From Telmatospirillum sp. (lineage in GTDB: Bacteria; Pseudomonadota; Alphaproteobacteria; Rhodospirillales; Magnetospirillaceae), in NCBI GenBank assembly GCA_009712185.1, contig WASQ01000018.1, forward strand, positions 1 to 64,000: 64,000 nt of DNA, read 5' to 3'. Positions 50,700 to 58,691 of this stretch are shown here, piece after piece. Positions within the stretch are counted from its first letter, which is position 1, and each line of letters opens with the position of its first letter. The notes beneath the pieces were generated by a model. It was not told the origin of the DNA. It did no database searches and worked only from the letters and a program-made list of their open reading frames with translations. The translations under genes were made by a program, and so were the position numbers.

Positions 50700-52076
50700 A
50701 TGGCGCCCGAATCCAATTCCTCGTTGTCAGGTGAAGTCACCGGCGGCAAGACCGTGCTGGTCGTCGACGACGAGGACGGCGTGCTGAATTTTCTGTCCCG
50801 CACGCTGGAACGGCGGGGCTGGGGCATCCGTACCGCCGCCAGCGCCGAGGACGGGTCCGCCGTTCTCGAAGGCTGGCAGGCCGATCTGATCATTCTCGAT
50901 ATCTCCCTGCCTGGACGGTCCGGGCTCGACTGGCTGCGCGAACTGGTCGAGGCGGGATTCCCGGGGGAGGTGATCCTGATGACCGCGTTCGCCGACATGA
51001 ACACCGCCATCGACGCCCTGCGGGCCGGCGCGTCGGACTTCATTCTGAAGCCATTTCGCATCGAGCAGATCGTCAACGCCATCGACCGCTGCCTGGAGCG
51101 CGCCCATTTGCGCCGCGAGAACTTCTTGTTGCGCCGCCAACTGGAACAACCGGAAAGGGGGGGGCAACTGATCGTCGGCCGCTCTGAAGCGATGGAGCGG
51201 TTGCGCACGCTTCTGGCGCGGGTGGCCCCGACACCGTCGACGGTGCTGATCCAGGGTGAAAGCGGGGTCGGCAAGGAACTGGTGGCGAGGTCACTGCATC
51301 ACCTGTCGGCGAGGGCCGGCCGGCCCTTCGTTCCGGTCAACTGTGCCGCAATTTCGCAGGAGTTGATCGAGGCCGAACTGTTCGGCCATGTCAAGGGTGC
51401 CTTCACCGGCGCCAAGGAAACCCGCAAGGGGCTCTTCACCTATGCCCATGGCGGGACTCTCTTCCTTGATGAAATCGCAGAGTTTCCGTTGGCGCTGCAA
51501 TCGAAACTGTTGCGGGTGCTGGAGGATCGGCGTATCCGGCCGGTCGGCGGCGACCAGGAAATTCCCGTCGATGTCCGCGTGGTGGCGGCGACCAACCGCG
51601 ACCTGAAGGCGGAAGTGGCCGCCGGTCATTTCCGTCAGGATCTCTTCTATCGGCTGGAGGTGATGACCATCACCGTACCGCCGCTGCGCCAGAGACTGGA
51701 CGATCTGTCCGATCTCGTTCCTCTGTTCATGGGGCGCCTGTCCACGCAACTCGGTCTGTCGCCGCTGGCGGTCACGCCCGATTTCCTGGCCCGGATGCGT
51801 CGCTATCCCTGGCCGGGCAACGTCCGCGAACTCCGGAATTTCGTCGAGCGGTCGTTGCTGTTGGGAGAGTTGGCGATGGACGATCTCAGCGCCCTGCCGG
51901 AACCGGCAGGCGCGGGATCGCCCCGGGCGGAGGGGCCGCTGCTGCTGGCCGATATCGAAAAGGCGCATATCCTGGCGGTCCTGACCCGGGCCGGCGGAAA
52001 CAAGGCCCGCGCCGCCGAAATGCTTGGGGTGTCGCGTAAGACGCTCGACCGGAAATGCGCCGAATGGGGCGTGTGA
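50700..52076 (+). CDS. NtrC-family sigma-54-dependent response regulator
   Basis: 458 residues. The receiver domain (about 17-130) has VLVVDDEDG, the phospho-Asp in LIILDISLPG, and ILKPF. The AAA+ domain (about 155-385) has Walker A GESGVGKELVA, the sigma-54 contact loop GAFTGA, and Walker B TLFLDEIAEF. The C-terminal Fis-type helix-turn-helix is ARAAEMLGVSRKTLDRKCAE. It activates sigma-54 promoters when phosphorylated by the sensor kinase whose gene overlaps its end. Start at 50700 (MAPESNSS); the upstream in-frame extension is low quality. Confidence 0.92.
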   Translation: MAPESNSSLSGEVTGGKTVLVVDDEDGVLNFLSRTLERRGWGIRTAASAEDGSAVLEGWQADLIILDISLPGRSGLDWLRELVEAGFPGEVILMTAFADMNTAIDALRAGASDFILKPFRIEQIVNAIDRCLERAHLRRENFLLRRQLEQPERGGQLIVGRSEAMERLRTLLARVAPTPSTVLIQGESGVGKELVARSLHHLSARAGRPFVPVNCAAISQELIEAELFGHVKGAFTGAKETRKGLFTYAHGGTLFLDEIAEFPLALQSKLLRVLEDRRIRPVGGDQEIPVDVRVVAATNRDLKAEVAAGHFRQDLFYRLEVMTITVPPLRQRLDDLSDLVPLFMGRLSTQLGLSPLAVTPDFLARMRRYPWPGNVRELRNFVERSLLLGELAMDDLSALPEPAGAGSPRAEGPLLLADIEKAHILAVLTRAGGNKARAAEMLGVSRKTLDRKCAEWGV

Positions 52077-54274
52077 CGGGTGGGCGGGGGCTGGCGGGGC
52101 GGATCTCTCTCGCCCTGTCCGGATCGGTCCGCCATAAACTGCTGGTCCTGGTTCTGGCGCCGCTATTGTTGGGCGTGCCCATGCTGTTGCTGATCGTGTG
52201 GTTCTGGGGAACCGAAGGGTACAACCGCCTGATGGTCAACAAGGTCAGCGCGGATCTGGGGGTGGCGCGCGAATATCTCGATCGCGCCCAGTCCCGGATT
52301 GCCGCCCGGCTGGAAGGGGTCGCCCAGTCGCATCGGCTGGCGGTGGCCATGGACCGCGGGCAGGACCTGTCTCCCCTGATGGCCGAGACCGCCCGCCGCG
52401 AAGGGCTCGATTATCTGTTGTTGCTGGACGGCGGGGGGCGCGTGATCGCGTCGGCGACGAACGCCCGGTCCGGTGATCGCCGGTCCATGCCGCTGGTGAA
52501 CCGCGCCCTGGCCGGCGAAAGCGGGTTCGGCCTGGCCGTAATGGATCCGGACGAGCTTGATGCTCTTGACGCCGACCTCGGCCGGAGGGCCCGTCTCGAT
52601 CTGGTTGCGACGCCCAATGCCCGTCCGGCGGACCATCGGCATGAGGGGCGGGGGATGATGATGGTGGCCGCCGTCCCCGTCGCTCCCGAGGACGGGGGCA
52701 AGGACGGGGAAAAAGACGGGGAAAAAGACGGGGACAGGAAAGCGGGAGGGACGGTCCGGGCGGTGCTGGAGGGCGGTATTCTGCTGAACGGCAATCTGGC
52801 CCTGGTCGATCATCTGAATGATCTGGTCTACAGCGAATCGTCCTTGCCGGCGGACAGCGCGGGAGCGGCGACGCTGTTTCTCGACGATGTGCGGATCGCC
52901 ACCAGCGTCCGCCTGCGCGATGGCGCGCGGGCGCTGGGTACGCGGGTGTCGCAGGCCGTCTATGACCGGGTGATGGGGGCGGGGCAGCCCTGGATCGGAT
53001 CGGCCTTCGTGGTCGATCGCCCCTATGTGTCCGGCTATGTGCCGCTTCATGACGTGAGCGGCGCCAGGATCGGCATGCTCTATGTCGGCTTTCTGGAAGC
53101 TCCGCTGCACAATGCGCTGACGCAGGCGATGGCCGGGATGTTCCTGATGTTCCTGCTGGTGTCGGCGCTCGGCATGCTGGCCTCGATCCGTTGGGCGCGG
53201 GCGATTTTCTTGCCGCTGGAACGCATGAGCCGGGTCATCGAACGGGTGGAAAGCGGGGACGACGGCGCGCGTGTCGGACCTGATTCCAGCCGTGACGAGA
53301 TCGGACGTCTGTCCCGCGCCTTCGACCATCTGCTGGATTCGCTGGTTTCCCGTCAGGCGGAGATCCGGCGCTGGGGGCAGGAGCTGGATGAGAAAGTGGC
53401 GGCCCGCACCCGCGAACTGGAGGACGCCAACCAGACCCTGCGTCAGGCCCGGCAGCATCTGGTGATGAACGAGAAACTGATGGCGATCGGCGAACTGACC
53501 GCCGGTGTTGCCCATGAGATCAACAACCCGGTGGCGGTGATTCAGGGAAATCTGGATTTGCTGAAGGAGATTCTGGGGGAACAGGCGGCGCCGGTGGAAC
53601 CGGAAATCCGCCTGATCGACGAGCAGACGCTCAGGATTCAGGGGATCGTCAACAAGCTGTTGCAGTTTGCCCGCCCCGGGGATTTCGCCGGTTATGCTGA
53701 AAGCACCGACATCAATGCGGTGATTGCCGACAGTCTTCTGCTGACCCGCCATAACCTGAATCGCGCCCGCGTCAGGGTGGAGACCGGATTTCAGGCGACG
53801 GTCCCGGTGGAAGTCAACCGGGGGGAGATGTTGCAGGTCCTGATCAATCTGATCGTCAATGCCATGCAGGCCATGCCGGACGGCGGGACCCTGACGCTGA
53901 CGACGGAGGATCTGTTTCTCGCGGCCGAAGAGATGGAGGGCGTTGAAGCGCCCTCTGACGGTCCCGGGCAGGGTGGGCTGACGGCCGGCAACGAGGCGTT
54001 CGACGGTGTCCGCGTCGTGGTGCGCGATACCGGCCTTGGTATCGCGACTGCCGATCTGGGACGCATCTTCGATCCCTTCTTCACCACCAAGAAGCAGAAG
54101 GGCACCGGTCTCGGACTGTCGATCAGCTATGCCATCGTTCAGCGCTATGGCGGGCGGATCACCGTCGACAGCGCGCCGGGCCATGGAACGGCGTTCACCC
54201 TGTGGCTGCGCCGGCAGGCCCGGTTTGCCGAGCAACCGGGCGCTCCGGTCTTTTCGGCGCGGTTCCTCGATTAG
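52064..54274 (+). CDS. Sensor histidine kinase with double-Cache periplasmic sensor
   Basis: About 736 residues. First membrane helix LVLVLAPLLLGVPMLLLIVW (about 25-45), periplasmic Cache-type domain (about 60-345, with PYVSGYVPLHDVSGARIGML near its end), second helix (about 355-375) and HAMP (about 380-430). HisKA has the phospho-His in GVAHEINNPVAVI, and HATPase has NLIVNAMQAMPDGG, DTGLGI and GTGLGLSISYAIV. An odd tandem repeat in the sensor (GKDGEKDGEKDGDRK, 52690-52740) looks like a recently expanded 12-bp microsatellite. The start overlaps the response-regulator gene; 52055 is an alternative. The signal is unknown. Confidence 0.9.
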   Translation: MGRVTGGRGLAGRISLALSGSVRHKLLVLVLAPLLLGVPMLLLIVWFWGTEGYNRLMVNKVSADLGVAREYLDRAQSRIAARLEGVAQSHRLAVAMDRGQDLSPLMAETARREGLDYLLLLDGGGRVIASATNARSGDRRSMPLVNRALAGESGFGLAVMDPDELDALDADLGRRARLDLVATPNARPADHRHEGRGMMMVAAVPVAPEDGGKDGEKDGEKDGDRKAGGTVRAVLEGGILLNGNLALVDHLNDLVYSESSLPADSAGAATLFLDDVRIATSVRLRDGARALGTRVSQAVYDRVMGAGQPWIGSAFVVDRPYVSGYVPLHDVSGARIGMLYVGFLEAPLHNALTQAMAGMFLMFLLVSALGMLASIRWARAIFLPLERMSRVIERVESGDDGARVGPDSSRDEIGRLSRAFDHLLDSLVSRQAEIRRWGQELDEKVAARTRELEDANQTLRQARQHLVMNEKLMAIGELTAGVAHEINNPVAVIQGNLDLLKEILGEQAAPVEPEIRLIDEQTLRIQGIVNKLLQFARPGDFAGYAESTDINAVIADSLLLTRHNLNRARVRVETGFQATVPVEVNRGEMLQVLINLIVNAMQAMPDGGTLTLTTEDLFLAAEEMEGVEAPSDGPGQGGLTAGNEAFDGVRVVVRDTGLGIATADLGRIFDPFFTTKKQKGTGLGLSISYAIVQRYGGRITVDSAPGHGTAFTLWLRRQARFAEQPGAPVFSARFLD

Positions 54275-54639
54275 GTCGGGGACTCATTCGGATTCATCGG
54301 CGGAACAGAGGCGGCGAGACGGGGCCCACGGGATAATTCTGCGCCAGCCGGCCGTGGCGGTTGGTGGTGCGACGCCGGTTTTAAAGCTTGCAGAAGCGCT
54401 TTATGACGTTTCGCCGTCGCAGGCCCTGCGGTCCAAGGGGGATACCAACCGGCGGCAAGGATTGCTCATCGCCGGTTGGCTGGCCCACCCCGGGCCCGCG
54501 AGTGGATAGCGAGCGGGGCGCAAGGGTTCCGGAGAAACTTGGCGCAGGGCCGACCAGGCGCTTATTTGGGCTTGCGTCGGGTTGCTCCCGAAGGAGATCA
54601 CCGCGCTCACCTTTTGCGCCTTCAGCCAAGTGCGAATGC
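54275..54639. other. Degenerate intergenic region with repeat copy G
   Basis: Between the sensor kinase stop and the transposase scrap. It contains repeat copy G (54430-54545) and otherwise no coding signal. A short frame after the repeat (54545-54640) may be frame-shifted transposase sequence. Confidence 0.45.
54430..54545 (-). repeat. Dispersed palindromic repeat, copy G
   Basis: Orientation as copy B. The hairpin CAACCGGCGG ... TCGCCGGTTGG contains GGATTGCTCA. It is followed by GGGCCCGCGAGTGGATAGCG and GGTTCCGGAGAAACTTGGCG, then CAGGGCC. It is the most complete copy together with A, and abuts a transposase remnant. Confidence 0.75.
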
Positions 54640-54761
54640 GGGCGGCGGTCATCCCCCGTCCCCCGAGGCTTTTCAGGTTGCCCGTGTGGCAGATACCCTT
54701 CTATCGCCGCCCACTCTTCATCCGATAGCGAAAACAACGCCAGCATGAGTGCCTTCTGCAT
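54640..54761 (-). pseudogene. IS5-type transposase N-terminal remnant
   Basis: The minus strand reads LFSLSDEEWAAIEGYLPHGQ then PEKPRG and DDRR, the DUF4096 start of IS5/IS427-type transposases. The frame is lost after about 40 codons and no catalytic region follows. It sits directly beside repeat copy G at the edge of the degenerate zone 54.4-57.3 kb. Confidence 0.7.
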
Positions 54762-54827
54762 GGGAACTCGATGGAATCACAAATTGACTTATTTCCCAAT
54801 GTGATGGATGGGCTCCCGATCTGGTCT

Positions 54828-55949
54828 TCAGGAGAGTGCAAACGTTTTCCTCAGACCTTTGCCGACCGGGCCGGCCGGCATGAAACGGCGCAGATTTCTC
54901 AAAAGGGCCGCTTCACCTTTGGGTGTGTGGCGCATTTTCCATGGACCCAAAGCGGCTTCGACAATCGTGGTGGCGACGCGGTCGGGTTCCGGAGCTTTTT
55001 GTACATTTTTTTGAATCGCCCGGGTAACGGCGCTGCGCTCCGTGTCATAGGCTGCGATTTTGGACGCAGCTTGCGGAGCATTGATATCCAGATTGGTTTT
55101 AGTGAAGGAGGGCTCGACAAGCGCGACACGGATTCCGAAGTTGCGCACCTCATGATCGAGCGTCTCAGACAGACCTTCAACAGCGTGTTTGGATGCTGAA
55201 TAAAGCCCCATGTATGGGGCTGGAAGGAAGCCCAGCACCGAGCTGACGTTGACAATGCGACCAGAACTTTGTCCGCGCATGTCGGTCGCCACCTGATCGT
55301 TGGCTACGGCAATGCGCGCCTGATCGCCGAGAATGCGGAAATAGGCGTCAGCAGCATCGGCGGCGACAGAAATCCGGGTGCCCAACCGGGCGGCCTCGGC
55401 CGCTTGCGCTTCGGCGCTCGCCGCTTCGGCCGCGCGACCCAACCCGCCGAAAAGATCGGCTTCCCAACTCGCGGCGGCACCGACATCGTAGAGGGACTGA
55501 TTTCTGTCGTACCCTGGCAGATGGCGGGCGATCGCGCCCGCGGGACTTTCCAGCGACTGGCGCTGTCGACGGGCCTGCGCGGACAAGTCGATGCTGGGCA
55601 GCAATTGCGCCCCGGCCTCATGAGCGGCTGCGCGGGCCTGCTCGACGCGCCCCAGCGCCGCCGCGAGGTCCAGGTTTTGCTCAAGCGTGTGGCGAACGAT
55701 TCTCGTCAATTCCGGATCGTTGAAGCCTTCCCACCATCGGTCGATCTGCGGGACGGGCGCGGTCGCCGCGCGGGACGACAAGGCATCGGCGCTATGAAAT
55801 TTTGAAAGAGTTGATGCCGGCTCCGAATAGTCGGGCCCGACCGCACAGCCGCCAAGAGCCAGGAACAGAATTCCTGCGAGCGCGTTGGTCGACGACAGCC
55901 GTTTGCGGAACGGCAAGCGTCGAGCTGAATAAGGGGCCATGGACGGCAT
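54828..55949 (-). pseudogene. Chimeric ORF: efflux outer-membrane factor N terminus fused to SDR C terminus
   Basis: An open frame of 373 residues. Residues 1-222 are the first part of a NodT-type lipoprotein (lipobox LGGC at 32-35, GPDYSEPASTLSKF, RWWEGFNDPELTRIVRHTLE). At about residue 222 (near 55283) the sequence switches to the second half of a classical SDR (GQSSGRIVNVSSVLGFLPAP, then YSASKHAVEGLSETLDHEVR). Each family is truncated at the joint, so an in-frame deletion has fused two genes. It has a good ribosome site (GGAG). As a protein it could not fold as either enzyme or channel, hence called a pseudogene. Confidence 0.8.
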
Positions 55950-55954
55950 TGCTT

Positions 55955-56140
55955 CTACTCCGCCGGATCGAGTTGAACAGTCGGCCGGATCGCCGAACGA
56001 CGCGCCCTGACGCCGGCAAAAACGGCCGACACAGTGGTGATGCAGACGATGGGCATCGTCAGGGCGACGACCCGGAACAGTGACGGCAGCTCGGCGCCCC
56101 AATGCGCCGCCGCCCGGGGTTCGCACCACCAGAACCGCGG
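55955..56140 (-). pseudogene. C-terminal remnant of a membrane transporter
   Basis: The minus strand gives a hydrophobic stretch FRVVALTMPIVCITTVSAVF AGVRARR ending in a stop (55955-55957) placed 6 bp before the chimeric ORF start, as pump and outer-membrane-factor genes often are. Upstream the frame is closed by a stop. It is probably the tail of the inner-membrane pump of the broken efflux operon. The family cannot be named. Confidence 0.35.
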
Positions 56141-56217
56141 CGGCAGGCCGGGCTCGCCGTTTCATCGCCGGTAGGATCGGTCCGGTCAGGAACGCGACGG
56201 TTGCGGCGCCATCGCCA

Positions 56218-56715
56218 TCACCCGATTCCGGAGTTCAAGAGGCGTAGATGGCGCTCGAGGACGTCTCCTTCGGCTGCCGGGCCCGGTGCGGTGGAGAACA
56301 CCGGATCGGAGAGGGGACGTCCGCTGATACGGTCCACCATTACGGGGTCGGCAATCTGGCCGGTTTCCCGGTTGCCGAAGACGACGCTCGCCCCTTCCGG
56401 AGCGAAATGCTTGTTTCCCCAGGTCAATAGCGCCGCCAGAACCGGCCGGAAGTCCTCCCCTCGTTCGGTCAGCACATATTCGAAACGCGGTGGACGCTCG
56501 CTGTACTGGCGGCGTTCCAGCAGCCCTGCCTCAACGAGGCCCGTCAGGCGCCGGGTGAGGATGTTGGGGGAGATCCCCAGGCTCTTCTCGAATTCGTCGA
56601 AGCGCCTCAATCCATGAACGCAGTCCCTGATGATCAGAATGCTCCACCATTCTCCGACCCGTTCGAGGCTGCGGGCGATGGGGCACTGCATGGTGTCTAA
56701 TCTCTTGTGCTGCAT
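56218..56715 (-). CDS. HxlR-family transcriptional regulator
   Basis: About 165 residues. The HxlR winged helix opens with CPIARSLERVGEWWSILIIR DCVHGLRRFDEF and continues with LGISPNILTRRLTGLVEAGL LERRQYSERPPRFEYVLTER. The C-terminal half (about 105-165) contains a GNRETG segment seen in longer HxlR members. HxlR proteins often repress linked SDR or nitroreductase genes; the broken SDR and efflux genes downstream were probably its targets. ATG at 56715 or TTG at 56730. Confidence 0.85.
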   Translation of the reverse strand: MQHKRLDTMQCPIARSLERVGEWWSILIIRDCVHGLRRFDEFEKSLGISPNILTRRLTGLVEAGLLERRQYSERPPRFEYVLTERGEDFRPVLAALLTWGNKHFAPEGASVVFGNRETGQIADPVMVDRISGRPLSDPVFSTAPGPAAEGDVLERHLRLLNSGIG

Positions 56716-57068
56716 GGGATCCACGTTCAATTACTTCTATGATGCAAGTAACCTAACCCACGTCACTATCGTTATGCAAGTAATTTTATCGCCCCTGCCT
56801 GGGGCCATCGACGATGCCCGCCTCATGCGATGTGGGAGTCCATCTCCAACGTTCCCCACCTGTTGGCCGGAGCCGCCGCGGAATTTCCCTTCGGACGTGA
56901 TCAATCGACCGACGATCTGCCGCTGGATGGCCTTGAGGATGCCTGCGGTGGTGGCCGACCTTTGGGGGGGCGGACCCGGCTCACGAAGACAGGTCCAGGG
57001 CGTGTCGTCCGTTAAGGCGGATGACGATCGGAACGGACGGCAGCGCGCCGGGGAAGGGGCGGGAACAT
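56716..57068. other. Intergenic region with no recognisable gene
   Basis: This 353-bp stretch contains the HxlR promoter side and sequence downstream of a transposase scrap. Frames are open on the minus strand but show no family likeness. It is likely decayed insertion-sequence DNA. Confidence 0.4.
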
Positions 57069-57251
57069 TTACCGCAGTGCATCGCAATTGCTTGGAATTG
57101 CGTGTTTTTCTTGGAAAAGGCGCTCGACAGGGTGCCGCTTACGATGATGAGCGAAGTCGGCCTTGCGCTTCACGACCCGGTTGACCTGGGGCGGAATGAC
57201 GGGCGTTATATCTCGCTCTTGGAGCGCGTCGGTCAGGGAGTTCGCGCCGTA
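57069..57251 (-). pseudogene. IS5-type transposase C-terminal remnant
   Basis: The minus strand reads GYGANSLTDALQERDITPVI then PPQVNRVVKRKADFAHHRKR HPVERLF, the end of the catalytic domain of IS5-type transposases (the pattern GYDAN-LRDAL-ERGITPVIPP..NR and Y..RH.VERFF). It is closed by a stop (TTA at 57069-57071) and is cut off upstream by an in-frame stop. It could be part of the same former element as the N-terminal scrap at 54.7 kb or a separate copy. Confidence 0.72.
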
Positions 57252-57355
57252 CCCTTACCGCTCCGCCAGATCCTGCCCGGGAATGCCGGCGCGGTCGCGG
57301 TAAAGAGCGCCGCCCAGACCATAACGTCTCCTCACCATCGGCCGGCCGTTTCCGT

Positions 57356-57742
57356 TTATCTCGCGGGACGCGCGGCGGCCCGGGCAATGGCGACGGAACC
57401 GACCACGCCCCGTGTGGGGGCGGTCACGACAGCGAAGCTCATGGAGACATAAACGGTGTCGCCGGAGCTGTGCAGCGCCTTGGTCACCGTGGGACGGCCT
57501 TCGAGCCTCGTCCGGCCCCGCTCCATGGCCGCGTGATATCCGGACCAGTGCGGGGCCCTGAGCCGTTCGGGAATGAAAACATCCAGGCTTTGCCCCAGCA
57601 CCTGTTCCGCGGTGAATCCGAACAGGCGCTCGGCCGCGGAATTCCAAAGCAGGATCGTTCCCTTGTGGTCGGCGAAGATGATCGCGTCGGCCGCCTGCTC
57701 AAGAATGGCGACGCGGATCCCGTCCGACAGGTCGTCCGTCAT
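57356..57742 (-). CDS. Single PAS-domain protein
   Basis: 128 residues forming one PAS domain: ILEQAADAIIFADHKGTILL WNSAAERLFGFTAEQVLGQS, then LDVFIPERLRAPHWSGY and the final strands GDTVYVSMSFAVV. No output domain is attached. It overlaps the Dnr-type regulator by 4 bp (57739-57742), so the two are translated together, and this small PAS protein may sense redox, heme or a ligand for nitrate-respiration control. Residue likeness is to PAS/PAC modules found beside denitrification genes. Confidence 0.8.
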   Translation of the reverse strand: MTDDLSDGIRVAILEQAADAIIFADHKGTILLWNSAAERLFGFTAEQVLGQSLDVFIPERLRAPHWSGYHAAMERGRTRLEGRPTVTKALHSSGDTVYVSMSFAVVTAPTRGVVGSVAIARAAARPAR

Positions 57743-58500
57743 GACCGCTTCTCCTTTTCGTCAATGATCCCCGTCCGCACGCCGCCGACGGAGCCGGAGC
57801 CTTCCTCCCAGTCGTCGATCAGCGGATCCGGAGCGCTGATCGCGACCAGACTGCGCCGGTCGCGGATCTCGATGGTGTCGCCCTGGACCGAGATGCCATG
57901 CGATTGCAAAGAGCCCAATGCGCGGGAAAAGCTTTCAGGTGTGATGCCAAGTTCCGAGGCGATCAGGTTTTTGCCATAGGGGAGAACCGCGCGATCGGGC
58001 GTCTGTTGTTGCGCCGACAGGGAGAGGATGTAGCAGCCGGTCCGTTCAATGGAGGTTCGCAGCTTGAGATTTTTGATCTGCCGGACCATGCGGCGGAATT
58101 GTCCCGACAGGCTCCCGATCACTTCGCGCACCAGCGCCGGCTGACTGAAAACAGCGGAGCGGAACGCCTCCGCATGGATCATCAGAATCCCGGTGGTCTC
58201 CAGAGTTCGGGCCTGCGTCAGGTAGGGAGAGGCCGACAGCACCGCCGCCGGAAGCAGCAGGTCCGGCGCCGCGACGACCTGAATCACGACCTCGCGTCCG
58301 TCCGCTGATCGTCCGAACAGATGGACGCGGCCGGCGACGATGATGTGCTGGAAATTCGGATCCGTCCCCTGCTCGAAAAGGATGGTGCCGGGCGGCACCG
58401 TTTGCAGAACGGCATTGCCCAACAACTGATCGCGCTCCGCCGCCGGAAGGCAGCCAAGGAGAGGAAGGCGATCTGTCAGCAACTCCCAGTTTCCCAGCAT
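57739..58500 (-). CDS. Crp/Fnr-family regulator (Dnr/Nnr-like)
   Basis: About 253 residues. The cyclic-nucleotide-type sensor domain spans about 15-130 (VPPGTILFEQGTDPNFQHII VAGRVHLFGRSADGREVVIQ), followed by a long dimer helix and the Crp winged helix with ASELGITPESFSRALGSLQS. The N-terminal Cys cluster that binds the FNR iron-sulfur centre is absent, so it is a Dnr/Nnr type likely sensing nitric oxide via heme. It is divergent from narK-narG across an FNR-like box. The start at 58500 is preferred because the frame up to 58578 overlaps the operator. Confidence 0.86.
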   Translation of the reverse strand: MLGNWELLTDRLPLLGCLPAAERDQLLGNAVLQTVPPGTILFEQGTDPNFQHIIVAGRVHLFGRSADGREVVIQVVAAPDLLLPAAVLSASPYLTQARTLETTGILMIHAEAFRSAVFSQPALVREVIGSLSGQFRRMVRQIKNLKLRTSIERTGCYILSLSAQQQTPDRAVLPYGKNLIASELGITPESFSRALGSLQSHGISVQGDTIEIRDRRSLVAISAPDPLIDDWEEGSGSVGGVRTGIIDEKEKRS

Positions 58501-58574
58501 CCGCGAAAAATCCTTTTTGAAGCGTTCCTGACGGCTTTCTAACTCGATCTGGAGGATTTGTAAAATGATCGATG

Positions 58575-58600
58575 TCAAGGATCGACTTGATTATCGTCAA
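58575..58600. promoter_or_regulatory. FNR/Dnr operator box upstream of narK
   Basis: TTGATTATCGTCAA (58587-58600) matches the FNR/Dnr consensus TTGAT-N4-ATCAA with one change. TCAA-N8-TTGA (58575-58590) overlaps it in the inverse spacing. It lies between the divergent Dnr-type regulator and narK, about 90 bp from the narK start, as expected for anaerobic/NO activation of nitrate respiration. Confidence 0.72.
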
Positions 58601-58691
58601 GGCAGGCGGCCCGATCCAACCATACGCTCGCCATGGTTATCACGTCCGGCACCACCTCGATCAGACGCCGAACCTCTGGGAGATGCGGGCA

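Noticed and set aside
52163-54235. 690-codon minus-strand open frame
   Set aside because: Antisense to the sensor kinase, no motif, His/Gln/Arg-rich shadow.
58572-58691. N-terminal extension of NarK
   Set aside because: It would translate the FNR/Dnr box. GGGAG ahead of 58692 and the family N terminus support the shorter form.
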